Under the pieces are notes generated by a model that saw only the letters and a program-made list of their open reading frames with translations, was not told the DNA's origin and made no database searches. 39,586 nt of DNA from Deinococcales bacterium (GTDB taxonomy: Bacteria > Deinococcota > Deinococci > Deinococcales > JAAFIG01): contig JANYHH010000103.1 of the NCBI GenBank assembly GCA_025359505.1, forward strand, positions 1 to 39,586, read 5' to 3'. The translations under genes were made by a program, and so were the position numbers. This document shows, one piece after another, positions 26,749 to 35,391 of the stretch (its first letter is position 1; every line of letters starts with the position of its first letter).

Positions 26749-27072
26749 TCACTCCATTAAAAAAATCGGCTCCATGCTTGACCACAGCTCACCACTTTTG
26801 GCGCTCGGGAACGGGTTCTGGCACGGATCGGTCAACTTCCACCAATCCCGAGTCACCGGGTCGGCGGCGATCATCTGCGTGGCGGCTTGCCAGTCTGAAC
26901 CGTGATACTCGAGGCATGAGAACAGCAGGTCGTCGTGCAGGTAAATACTGTAATTTTGAATCCCAGCTTTTTTCAGGGTCTCGAGCACACCAGCCCAAGG
27001 TTTGGCGTGCAGTGCTTTGTACTGCTCAAGTTTTTCGGGGCGTACTCGCGTCACCGAAGCGAATCTCTGCAT
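26749..27072 (-). CDS. L-fucose/L-rhamnose mutarotase (RhaM type)
   Basis: A 107-residue protein close to the full length of the RhaM-like mutarotase family, which interconverts sugar anomers so that the dehydrogenase gets the right form. The signature blocks KALHAKPWAGVLE, IQNYSIYL, LLFSCLEYHG, DPVTRDWW and DPCQNPF are all present. The ATG at 27072 has GAGGAG 8 nt upstream and is preferred to the open-frame ATG at 27099, which would overlap the upstream gene's end. Placement next to the fucose dehydrogenase argues for L-fucose as substrate. Confidence 0.92.
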   Translation of the reverse strand: MQRFASVTRVRPEKLEQYKALHAKPWAGVLETLKKAGIQNYSIYLHDDLLFSCLEYHGSDWQAATQMIAADPVTRDWWKLTDPCQNPFPSAKSGELWSSMEPIFLME

Positions 27073-27076
27073 GGAG

Positions 27077-30000
27077 TCAACTCCTCGAAATTGATTCAAA
27101 CCAAATCAGTTCGATGGGTTCAAACAACCCAGACTTGGTTTGTGCAGAACTGACGTAGGGCGATGGCAGATTGGAAAACTCGTTGGCAATCGTGTTGGCG
27201 ATCAAAATTTCAAAGCTGTTTTGACCAGCCTGCACGAACCGAGTGATGTCTACGCTCCAAGGCTCGGTCAGTAAAATGCCCGCATTCGTTCCATTGATCG
27301 TCACTTCGGCAGCGGCGGCAGCAGCGCCGAGGCGCAACTCGAGTCTTTGCTCTACTTTGAGTGGCTCGAGGTAAATGTCTTGATGGTACTTCGCGCCGCC
27401 CGAGTAATTATTCAAGCTGAAATCCGCCCAATCCCCGAGCGGTACGGTTTTGGCGTGACAGTCGAAGGCAATCGGTTGAGCCAGTGCTGCGCCACCGTAA
27501 AATCCAGCGTCTGCGTTAATGCGTAACGCCAGCACCGAGGCGAGTGCGGGCGGGGTCGTGGTGTTCAGCTCGACCGTTCTCGAGCCGTCGGGGTTGGTGC
27601 GGGTGCTGACCGTCTCGAGGGCTTGCCCGCCGAGCCAAGCATCCAGCGTACCGCGCACGTCAACTCGCAAGTTGTTCGTGCCCGGCGGGGTCAGGCAACG
27701 CAACCACGTGACCGACCGATGTTGATTGGGGCGATGGTCGAAACCATTGGCGACCAATTCGAGTCCTCGAGCGGCTTGGTCTTCGGTGGTTTGGAGGCTC
27801 AAACCAGCTCGGGTGCGTTGCACAGGCTCGAGTTGTAAACGCAGCAAAACCCGATGTCGAGCGCTTGCAATCGGTGTTTGCAGCACAGGCGCATCGTAAA
27901 TCGGGATGTCCCACGGGGCGTAGGAAGCTGCGCCCAGACTGAGTGGTTGCTCGAGGGTAAGCTGACCATCCAACCAAAGGCGGTACGAAGCCCGGCTTTT
28001 GGCGCTTAGATACGCTGGTTGTGCGTTTTCAAAGGTCGTCCAGAGGTAGATGTACCCGTTCTGAGCAGTGCTCGGCTCGCCTTGGGTCACGTCGAGGAAT
28101 TCGTCCGGGACTTGTCCTTTCAAGCCGTGTGGGCCGGTCAGCCAATGCGTGAGTAACTGGTCGTTTTCGATGCCGAAACGCTCGGAGTAGGCGTATTCCT
28201 TCCAGCGCAGCGACAAGCCGCCATATTCAAGATTCTCTCGAGGGTCAATCTGCTCGAGGTTGAGTAGGATTTCTTCCAAAGCCTCGAGATTAGTATCTGC
28301 TGGGACAGGTTCCAATTGCCAGAAATGCGTGCCATAATCTGCCAGAATCTCCGGCCAATCCGCGTCGCTGACGGTCGCGGCTGACCAGTCTTCCTCGGGC
28401 GAGGCTTCCAAGCACTTGAAATGACGCAGCTCGGGTCTCAGTGGCTCGAGACTGGCGGGTTGTCTGAAATCGCCGTGGCGATTATCCAGCAGCGGCACGA
28501 GTTCAAATCCCCAATCGTGATTTAGGCTAACCCGATTGATGATGGTTTCTCGAGTTGCCTTTAACTGCACAGCAGCTCGGGTGCGGTCAAAAACAATCAC
28601 TTGAGCGGCGTGAGGCTCGAGAATCAAAGGAACGCGCTGATAAGCGCCCTCTTGCTGGCAACCTCGAGCCGTCTGGGTTGTGCCTGTCCACGCATCCCAG
28701 ATCTCGACTTGACTAAGGTTGCGAAACAACGGCGCGACGGCTCGAGATTCCGCGCTTTTGTTGAACACAAAGTACAAATCTTGCTCTTCAATCACGCGGT
28801 GCAAAACGCAGATGTCGGCTGCTTTGGGAATGAAATCTCGCTCGAGATTGGCGTCGATGGTGCTGATGAGCGCTTTGATATCAGGCGTGAAATCAGCGAA
28901 CAACTCTTCGAGGATCGCCCGCATTTCCATGTCGTCTCTCCCGAGGCGGTCGGTGCAAGTTGGAAGGCAACCCAATGCCAGCACAATCCCGCCAGCGCGT
29001 TTGAACGCCAAGGCTTGCTGCAAACTCGAGAAGCGCACCGCGTGAACATTGGGGAAGATCAGCACGCGGTACTGCTCGCCTGATACGTTCAAGCTCGAGT
29101 GTTCGATGGTCGCTCGCACCAATGACTCGAAGTCCAGAAAATCAAAGTCCAATCCGGTTTCGACCAGCTCGCGCCCAAGTCCCTCGGACGTGTTGACCGC
29201 ATCGGTAAATCCCGCCTCGAGATCGGTGCTGGGATACAAAATCGCCACATCACAGCGGTGATGTCCGCTCGAAAGCAGCGCACTAATTCGCGTGATGTAC
29301 GTCCAGAACGGCGCGGTCATGCGCCAGTACGGTTGGCGGAAATGAAAATCCGGTGGGGCCCATTCCCACCAACCGCCGAGCGTCGTGTAGTAGACCGCGT
29401 GAGGATTGAACAGCGTCACGCCATAGGCGAAATCTTCGTTGAGGGCTGCCAATAAATCGGCTGGGGTGACGCCCCAACCACTGCCGTAAAAACCCTCGTT
29501 CCAAACCCTTGGTCGCTCGTACAGATGGGCGATGGAACTGTTGACTTTGAAGCCCATGAAGCGCCGTTTGCCCTCGAGATGCGGGTCGTCACTGCCGGGT
29601 GCAGAGTACCAACGCATGGTACGCATCGGATCGCCGTAAGCGCTCAAGCCTTCGGCGATATCACCCCGCCCGAGGTTGTCGTGCCCGAAAAGCGTGCCGT
29701 GCCGCTCGTGCCAGTGGTAAACGGGTTTGAAGTAACGGTCTTCGGTCAGTTGCGTCACCACATCAGCGTAATCAATGCGGATTTTGCTGGTGCGAGCGCC
29801 CAAATCAAACCACAGCGCAGCCAGTTCAGGCTCGAGGTCATAGCCTTTGCGTTGCTTGAATTCCGCTGAAACCTCGGGCGACCAGCGCGGCATTCGGTTG
29901 CCGAAGTCGAGTTCATCCTGAAAGAAAACCGCGAGTGTCTGACCAAGCTCGTCCGCACAATGCGCTTCAAATGGCGCGTAGAGCCGCTCAATCGCTCGAG

Positions 30001-30637
30001 CGCCAGCCGTCGGATGCAGCGCGTTGAACCCCTTTGGCGAGGCGTACACAGCCACCACAGTCCACCGACTATCTGGCGCAGACCACTCGAGTCTGCCTTC
30101 ACAGATCAGCGGCTGCAAATCGAGTGACATCTCAGCGTCCAGCCGATCCTCAAGCCGAGGAAAAGCCCTGACCGAGACCAGCGCAGCCTCTTCGGGAATC
30201 TCGAGCGTGACCGCATCAGCCCCGACGACCTCGAGCTGGATGTGCTCGAGGGACGCGCCCCGCAACTCGGGGAAATCCACGGCTAACTGCTCGAGCATCG
30301 GGTTGACGATGCAGTAATCCTGAATGCCGACCTTCATGCCAAGGCGCTTGGATTCCGCGATAAACCAAATAAATAACTCCCACCACGCGGCAGAAAAAAT
30401 AACCGGGTCGCTGTTGTCAATGTCCAAATTGGCTTGGTGAATGTAACTGACAATCGTGCCACCGACGCCTTTGGAACGCAATTGCTCGAGTTGCCAAGAC
30501 AACCGCTCCTTGGTGAGGGCTTCACCGTTCCAGAAGAAAAACGAGATGGCCGCAAAGTCCTGACTCGGATTCTCAAATAAGGCGAGCAATTCTGCTCGAG
30601 TTTTCAGTTTATTTGGACGACCGAAAGCCTCCGTCAC
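27077..30637 (-). CDS. Large GH106-like glycoside hydrolase in the fucose operon
   Basis: A 1186-residue protein without signal peptide. The N-terminal half is related in pattern to the enzyme at 8427: [21 protein letters not shown] near residue 33, [22 protein letters not shown] (candidate acid near residue 240) and [10 protein letters not shown]. The C-terminal third has two or more beta-sandwich sugar-binding segments, ending [20 protein letters not shown], as in GH2-like modules. The GTG start overlaps the stop of the fuconate dehydratase gene (GTGA), which makes it part of the operon. It probably releases L-fucose or L-rhamnose from an imported oligosaccharide. It is longer and clearly diverged from the 924-residue relative, and may represent a separate specificity. 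Confidence 0.75.
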   Translation of the reverse strand: MTEAFGRPNKLKTRAELLALFENPSQDFAAISFFFWNGEALTKERLSWQLEQLRSKGVGGTIVSYIHQANLDIDNSDPVIFSAAWWELFIWFIAESKRLGMKVGIQDYCIVNPMLEQLAVDFPELRGASLEHIQLEVVGADAVTLEIPEEAALVSVRAFPRLEDRLDAEMSLDLQPLICEGRLEWSAPDSRWTVVAVYASPKGFNALHPTAGARAIERLYAPFEAHCADELGQTLAVFFQDELDFGNRMPRWSPEVSAEFKQRKGYDLEPELAALWFDLGARTSKIRIDYADVVTQLTEDRYFKPVYHWHERHGTLFGHDNLGRGDIAEGLSAYGDPMRTMRWYSAPGSDDPHLEGKRRFMGFKVNSSIAHLYERPRVWNEGFYGSGWGVTPADLLAALNEDFAYGVTLFNPHAVYYTTLGGWWEWAPPDFHFRQPYWRMTAPFWTYITRISALLSSGHHRCDVAILYPSTDLEAGFTDAVNTSEGLGRELVETGLDFDFLDFESLVRATIEHSSLNVSGEQYRVLIFPNVHAVRFSSLQQALAFKRAGGIVLALGCLPTCTDRLGRDDMEMRAILEELFADFTPDIKALISTIDANLERDFIPKAADICVLHRVIEEQDLYFVFNKSAESRAVAPLFRNLSQVEIWDAWTGTTQTARGCQQEGAYQRVPLILEPHAAQVIVFDRTRAAVQLKATRETIINRVSLNHDWGFELVPLLDNRHGDFRQPASLEPLRPELRHFKCLEASPEEDWSAATVSDADWPEILADYGTHFWQLEPVPADTNLEALEEILLNLEQIDPRENLEYGGLSLRWKEYAYSERFGIENDQLLTHWLTGPHGLKGQVPDEFLDVTQGEPSTAQNGYIYLWTTFENAQPAYLSAKSRASYRLWLDGQLTLEQPLSLGAASYAPWDIPIYDAPVLQTPIASARHRVLLRLQLEPVQRTRAGLSLQTTEDQAARGLELVANGFDHRPNQHRSVTWLRCLTPPGTNNLRVDVRGTLDAWLGGQALETVSTRTNPDGSRTVELNTTTPPALASVLALRINADAGFYGGAALAQPIAFDCHAKTVPLGDWADFSLNNYSGGAKYHQDIYLEPLKVEQRLELRLGAAAAAAEVTINGTNAGILLTEPWSVDITRFVQAGQNSFEILIANTIANEFSNLPSPYVSSAQTKSGLFEPIELIWFESISRS

Positions 30638-31932
30638 GCTTGACTCCAGATTGACCCATTCGGGAACTCGTATGTTTTGAGCGATTCAGCCTTCATTTCG
30701 ATGCTGTACCCAGCCGCTCGAGGGGCGATGTAACGTCCGTTTTTAACCTCGCAAGGGTCTAAGAAATGCTCGTGCAAGTGATCGGCGAATTCGATCACGC
30801 GGTTTTCCAAGCTGCCAGAGACCGCAATGAAATCGAAGATAGATAGGTGCTGCACGTACTCGCACAAGCCCACTCCACCCGCGTGCGGGCAGACGGGAAC
30901 ACCGAACTTCGCGCACATCAGCAGCACCGCTAAGTTTTCGTTGACTCCACCGACTCGAGTCGCGTCAATCTGACAAAAAGAGATCGCGTTGGCTTGCAAG
31001 AGTTGCTTGAACAGCACACGGTTTTGACCCATTTCACCCGTCGCCACACCGATCCCGTGCGGCTGCATGGCTTTGGCAATCGTGGCGTGACCGAGAATGT
31101 CATCCGGCGAGGTCGGCTCTTCGATCCACAGCGGCTTAAAGACCGCTAAGTGTTGCATCCAATCAATCGCTTCCTGCACATCCCAAACTTGGTTGGCATC
31201 AACCATCAAAAAGTTGTCCCAACCGATTTCCTCGCGGATCAGACCAGCGCGGCGAACATCGCCCTCCAAGTTGCCTCCAACCTTGATTTTGATGTGCTTG
31301 AAACCGCTCGCCAAAGCCTCACGGCATAAGCGCCTGACCTTATCGTCCGAATAACCCAACCAACCCGCGCCAGTCGTATAAGCGGGAAACCCCTGCTCGA
31401 GCATCTGCGCGGTTCTGGCTGGCTTCGTCGGCTCGAGTTTGGTCAACATCCCGAGCGCTTCTTGCGGCGTCAACGCGTCGGTGATGTAACGAAAATCAAT
31501 GCAGCGCACCAACTCGGCGGGCGTCATGTCCGCCAGCAACTTCCAAAGCGGTTTGCCTTCGAGCTTCGCCCACAAATCCCAGACCGCGTTGATGATGGCG
31601 GCCGTCGCCAAGTGCATCACCCCTTTTTCAGGGCCAACCCAGCGAAGCTGCGAATCTGAGGTCATGTGGCGATAAAACTTGCCCATGTCGGCCGTAAATT
31701 CCTCTAATCTATGCCCGACGATCAGTGGCTCGAGGGCGTGCATGGCCGCCACGACCACTTCGTTGCCGCGCCCTATCGTGAAGGTCAGGCCATGACCCGT
31801 CAGTCCCGAATCGGTGTGCAGCATCACGTAAGCCGCGCTGTAGTCCGGGTCTGGGTTCATCGCATCCGAACCGTCCAAGTGTTTTGAAGTCGGGAAGCGA
31901 ATGTCTCGAGCAGTGATCGCTGTAATCTTCAT
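30634..31932 (-). CDS. fucD: L-fuconate dehydratase (enolase superfamily)
   Basis: A 432-residue enzyme, normal for the family, that removes water from L-fuconate to give 2-keto-3-deoxy-L-fuconate. The N-terminal capping-domain motif [15 protein letters not shown] is characteristic of fuconate dehydratases. Active-site residues are Lys215-x-Lys217, metal ligands Asp245, Glu271 and Glu300 (ATGE), and His350 in CPHAGG. The ATG at 31932 has GGAG 6 nt upstream. It is the first gene of the operon, 28 bp from the stop of a truncated ABC permease gene, which suggests that an importer once preceded it. Highest-confidence marker for the fucose pathway in this window. Confidence 0.95.
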   Translation of the reverse strand: MKITAITARDIRFPTSKHLDGSDAMNPDPDYSAAYVMLHTDSGLTGHGLTFTIGRGNEVVVAAMHALEPLIVGHRLEEFTADMGKFYRHMTSDSQLRWVGPEKGVMHLATAAIINAVWDLWAKLEGKPLWKLLADMTPAELVRCIDFRYITDALTPQEALGMLTKLEPTKPARTAQMLEQGFPAYTTGAGWLGYSDDKVRRLCREALASGFKHIKIKVGGNLEGDVRRAGLIREEIGWDNFLMVDANQVWDVQEAIDWMQHLAVFKPLWIEEPTSPDDILGHATIAKAMQPHGIGVATGEMGQNRVLFKQLLQANAISFCQIDATRVGGVNENLAVLLMCAKFGVPVCPHAGGVGLCEYVQHLSIFDFIAVSGSLENRVIEFADHLHEHFLDPCEVKNGRYIAPRAAGYSIEMKAESLKTYEFPNGSIWSQA

Positions 31933-31960
31933 TTTGAACTCCGTACCCAAAATTAAATAG

Positions 31961-32080
31961 CTAACCTTTGATGCCGCCCTCGAGAAATCCGCGCACCCAG
32001 TAGCGCCGCAGAAGCGTGAAGACCAGTGCTACCGGAATGACCGCCACCACACTGCCCATCGAATTACTGATGCCAAGGCT
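31961..32080 (-). pseudogene. C-terminal remnant of a sugar ABC permease (MalG type)
   Basis: Translating the minus strand gives 39 residues beginning [19 protein letters not shown] and ending with [15 protein letters not shown] and TAG at 31961, the standard C-terminus of a MalG-like permease. A stop (TAA at 32081-32083) lies directly before it, so only the tail is left. It keeps the G+C and a CTCGAG site typical of the native region. It lies just upstream of the fuconate dehydratase gene in the same direction, as expected for an importer that headed the fucose operon and was cut off by the arrival of the AT-rich segment. Confidence 0.85.
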
Positions 32081-32137
32081 TTATTCGTTAGCCGCCCGCG
32101 TCGCCAAACCGATGAACATAGGCTACGAGTCTCGTTG

Positions 32138-32180
32138 CAAAAACTTTTCGGATTCAATTTCTATCGTTCTCTCCGAAAAG
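32138..32180 (-). terminator. Rho-independent terminator of the island importer operon
   Basis: On the minus strand CTTTTCGGA and TCCGAAAAG form a 9-bp stem (32172-32180 with 32144-32152), and the second arm is followed by TTTTT (32143-32139). The loop of 19 nt is long, so the fold is less certain. It sits 72 bp after the stop of the MalG-type gene and would separate the island operon from the fucose operon. Confidence 0.6.
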
Positions 32181-32251
32181 ATTTCTAACTTTAGATTTCA
32201 CGAATCGTGCATATAAAAAATTGCAGTCAAGTGAGACTGTCATGTTATAGA

Positions 32252-33118
32252 TCACCCCTTTACACTACCTGCCGATACTCCAGCGATAATCTGACGTTGA
32301 AGTATCAGATAAAAAATAAAAAGGGGTAAAGAAGCGAGCAATGCAGCGCCAAAGAGTTCATTATAAGGAGTGGAGAATTCACCAACCACGGTATAGACGC
32401 CCGGCATGATTGTTCGTTGTTCATTGCGGTTAAAAAAGAGTAAAGGTAGTAATAAATCGTTCCAAACAGACAACGCAATGAACATTGCTACAGTAGCGTT
32501 AGCTGGGCGCAGCAACGGTAAAATTATATACCGAAATGTAGATAACGGAGTAGATCCATCTATAGAGGCTGCTTCTTCAAGCTCTATAGGAATCGCAGAA
32601 ATAAATCCTGCTGTAAAAAAAATTGCAAACGGAAGGTTAAAAGCAGTGTAGACAAAAACAATTCCGGGAATTGTTCCTAGTAATCCCAGATCACGAGCCA
32701 AAAGATAAAGCGGAAGCAGTACAACAAAAAAGGGTAAAGTTAGACCTATCAAGAAGAGTTGATATACACCATTCATCCACTTCGTGCGTACCCGAGCAAT
32801 TGGATAAGCTGCGAGTGAAGAAAGTAAAACCGTCAAAACACTAGAGATTATGGTGATAACGATAGTATTTGTGATTAAACGCAGGAAGTCTAGGCGTTGT
32901 AATGCAGTCAAAAAATTTGAGAAATTCAAGCTTAGAGGCAGTGAAAATGGTGAATTTGCCATTTCTTCGGTTGTTTTGAAAGCGACTAAGATCATGAAAA
33001 ATATTGGAAGGAGGAAAAAAATAACGACGGCGATCAAGGCAGCAGTATTTGCGTAATGCAACCAAGGAACAGCCTTTGAGGGTGAATGTGGTCTTTGCAT
33101 TCGAGTTTTCACCATCAC
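32252..33118 (-). CDS. Sugar ABC importer permease (MalG type, CUT1)
   Basis: A 288-residue permease with six membrane segments, EAA loop ELEEAASIDGSTPLSTFRYI followed by LPLLRP, and C-terminus QRQIIAGVSAGSVKG, nearly identical to that of the permease at 3675. The GTG at 33118 overlaps the upstream TGA (GTGA); an ATG at 33115 is the next codon and equally possible. Codon use is AT-rich and CTCGAG is absent, unlike the homologue in the first operon, which points to an origin in another genome or lineage. Confidence 0.94.
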   Translation of the reverse strand: MMVKTRMQRPHSPSKAVPWLHYANTAALIAVVIFFLLPIFFMILVAFKTTEEMANSPFSLPLSLNFSNFLTALQRLDFLRLITNTIVITIISSVLTVLLSSLAAYPIARVRTKWMNGVYQLFLIGLTLPFFVVLLPLYLLARDLGLLGTIPGIVFVYTAFNLPFAIFFTAGFISAIPIELEEAASIDGSTPLSTFRYIILPLLRPANATVAMFIALSVWNDLLLPLLFFNRNEQRTIMPGVYTVVGEFSTPYNELFGAALLASLPLFIFYLILQRQIIAGVSAGSVKG

Positions 33119-33987
33119 AGGTTACTCTCGCGCTTTCGCAAAACACTCGACTGCAACACAGCCACCATAATCACAAACAGCGTCAGTACCACTGCCAGCG
33201 CCGCGCCGTATCCAAACTGCTGATTTGTAAATGCAGCCTGAAAAATCGCCAAGCCCAAAACCTCAGTCGCATTACCGGGGCCACCTTTAGTTAAAAGAAA
33301 AGGAAGATCAAAAACACGAAGCGAGCTAATTAAAGTTAAAGTGACACAGATTGTTGTCGCAGGTGCGAGCAGTGGAAATTCAACGTAAAAAAATCTCTGC
33401 CATGCATTCGCACCCTCGAGCGTTGCGCTCTCCCTAATCTCTTGCGAGATTCCGAGATAATTCGTCAAGTAAATGGCGGCTGTCTGTCCTGTAAACATCC
33501 AAATACTTACAACCGCGATTGCCAGCAAAGCCACTGAGGAGTCACCTAACCAAACTCTTTTTAGAATGCCTAACCCGAATACATCCAAGACCGCGTTTAG
33601 CACTCCTCCAAGAGGCGAATATAAATAAGACCAGATAAAAGCGACGACTACAGCACTCAACATGCTCGGCGTGAATAATGCTACACGAGCAAAATTTCGC
33701 ACTCGAGGCATGTTGCCCATCCAAACTGCTAAGGCCAGCCCCAATATGTTTTGTGCGATAACAACAATGATAGCGTAAACGAGCGTATTGCGAATCGCTG
33801 CCACTGCTTGCGTATCAGTTAGGATGCGTTGGTAGTTAGTTAAACCAACATACTGAGCTTCGCCTACCCCAGAAAAATCTGTGAAGCTGTAGGACATACC
33901 GCGCAAGGTGGGATAAAGTACAAAAAGTATGTAAAGCCCCAAAGCAGGCGCGAGGAAACCAAGTGCAACGTACCAACGCATCTTCAT
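33115..33987 (-). CDS. Sugar ABC importer permease (MalF type, CUT1)
   Basis: A 290-residue permease with about six membrane segments and the EAA loop EIRESATLEGANAWQRFFYV followed by EFPLLAP. The C-terminus ends LRKRESNL, like the permease at 4541. The ATG at 33987 lies 5 bp after the stop of the binding-protein gene with only a weak AAAGTAAG in front, so translation may be coupled. Together with its neighbours it forms the third importer of the window. Confidence 0.94.
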   Translation of the reverse strand: MKMRWYVALGFLAPALGLYILFVLYPTLRGMSYSFTDFSGVGEAQYVGLTNYQRILTDTQAVAAIRNTLVYAIIVVIAQNILGLALAVWMGNMPRVRNFARVALFTPSMLSAVVVAFIWSYLYSPLGGVLNAVLDVFGLGILKRVWLGDSSVALLAIAVVSIWMFTGQTAAIYLTNYLGISQEIRESATLEGANAWQRFFYVEFPLLAPATTICVTLTLISSLRVFDLPFLLTKGGPGNATEVLGLAIFQAAFTNQQFGYGAALAVVLTLFVIMVAVLQSSVLRKRESNL

Positions 33988-33992
33988 TCTGC

Positions 33993-35264
33993 TTACTTTC
34001 TATTAAATTCAGTATCGAGGGCTTTGACAACCGAATCTACATTGTTATCAGTCAAAAGTTGCTGCATTTGCTTCATGAAAAACTCTTGAAAGCTTGGGCG
34101 ATCCCAGTTACCGACTGGATAGACGCTGGCACGGTTTTCTGAGAGGGCGCGACCAAACTCGGCAGTCTCAACCTCGCGATACTTTGAAGTCGTCAATGAG
34201 CTGTAGCGCCCACCGGTTTCCTTCAGGTATGTGTCGATATTGTCAGCCCAAAAATTTAGGTATTTACGTGAAGCTTCAGGTTGTTTTGCCTTCGCATTGA
34301 CGACAAAGTTCGCATTCGCAAAGATGATCGCTCTAGATTTCGTACCCGCTGGATTGCCCGGAAATGGCATGAATCCGTAAGCGAATTTGTTGGTCTTTGA
34401 GTCGCGTAACGCGTCCACATTCCATGAGCCGTGGACTAGGAATGCGGCTCGTCCAGCGATAAACTCACCTGCTGCTTGCTCAAAATCACCGATTCCGAGG
34501 CTCATTTTGGCATCGAAGAAACCAGCTTTACTCCAATCAACAACCCGTTGCAAAACCGTCCGCCATTCTGGAGAATCGAATTTTGCCTGCCCATTGAGCA
34601 GCCGTTGGTCGTAGTTTGGATTCGTTCGGTACGCTGTACTAACAATTCCAGTCGCCACTGGCATCAATGCACCCCATCCAATTTTAGCTCCAATTGAAAT
34701 CGGCGTTTTACCAGCCGATTTCAATTTGGTCATTGCAGCGATAAACTGAGGATAATTTTGTGGGATAGCGATCCCTGCATCATCAAGAATTTGCTTGTTA
34801 TAAAATAAGCCGACACCCGCATTCTCAATCACGAACTGGTACGCCTTATTCGTTCCTAAGTAGGTTTCAGTCCGATTACCGTTAATTACATTTTTAACCC
34901 AAGGCTGATCTGTTAATTCTGAGAGATAGCCAGCTTTTAACCAAGGTTTAGCAAAGTCCACACCGTTACTCATGACGACATCTGGAGCATCACCCGCGAC
35001 AAATCGGGTGTTTAAAATTGATTGATACTGAAATCCAGCAACTTCCTCGAAATCAACTTTTATATTAGGATTTTTTTGCATAAACTGCGCGTCGATGATT
35101 TTAATTGCTGCTACCGAACCAGCAGCACCAAACCCTGCGACGCGAAGTGTGACCTGTTCGTTTTGAGCTTGCACTCCGCCAATGACAACCACGGCAGCAG
35201 CGCCGATGGTGAGCGCTGAAAAGACTTTCATTTCGAAGACTCTTGAACTTTGATGTGATTTCAT
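33993..35264 (-). CDS. Extracytoplasmic sugar-binding protein of ABC importer
   Basis: A binding protein of about 423 residues. The ATG at 35264 (MKSHQSSRVFEMKVF) has AAAGAGG about 7 nt upstream; an ATG eleven codons later gives a shorter signal peptide but a poorer site. The signal core FSALTIGAAAVVVIGGVQA ends at a type I site near residue 33; no lipobox. Mature motifs include DAQFMQKNPNIKVDFEEV and GDAPDVVMSNG. It belongs to the same group as the protein at 5483. It heads the island importer operon, downstream of the GH29-like lipoprotein gene (gap 127 bp, no clear terminator). Confidence 0.94.
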   Translation of the reverse strand: MKSHQSSRVFEMKVFSALTIGAAAVVVIGGVQAQNEQVTLRVAGFGAAGSVAAIKIIDAQFMQKNPNIKVDFEEVAGFQYQSILNTRFVAGDAPDVVMSNGVDFAKPWLKAGYLSELTDQPWVKNVINGNRTETYLGTNKAYQFVIENAGVGLFYNKQILDDAGIAIPQNYPQFIAAMTKLKSAGKTPISIGAKIGWGALMPVATGIVSTAYRTNPNYDQRLLNGQAKFDSPEWRTVLQRVVDWSKAGFFDAKMSLGIGDFEQAAGEFIAGRAAFLVHGSWNVDALRDSKTNKFAYGFMPFPGNPAGTKSRAIIFANANFVVNAKAKQPEASRKYLNFWADNIDTYLKETGGRYSSLTTSKYREVETAEFGRALSENRASVYPVGNWDRPSFQEFFMKQMQQLLTDNNVDSVVKALDTEFNRK

Positions 35265-35391
35265 AAGAATACCTCTTTCTGATGCGAGAATTTCCCATTC
35301 ATACTCTGAGACTGGCTTCAAGAGTACCTTTAATCACTCATTTTGTATCCTCCATAACCTCCACTGCATTCGAATTCGCATCGGCTTTATT

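Noticed and set aside
24079..31932. L-rhamnose instead of L-fucose as pathway substrate
   Set aside because: The dehydratase has the [15 protein letters not shown] motif typical of fuconate dehydratases, so fucose is favoured, though the other enzymes could accept both.
32016..32216. Plus-strand frame across the permease remnant junction
   Set aside because: It runs antisense to the remnant and through the terminator hairpin, with no family features.
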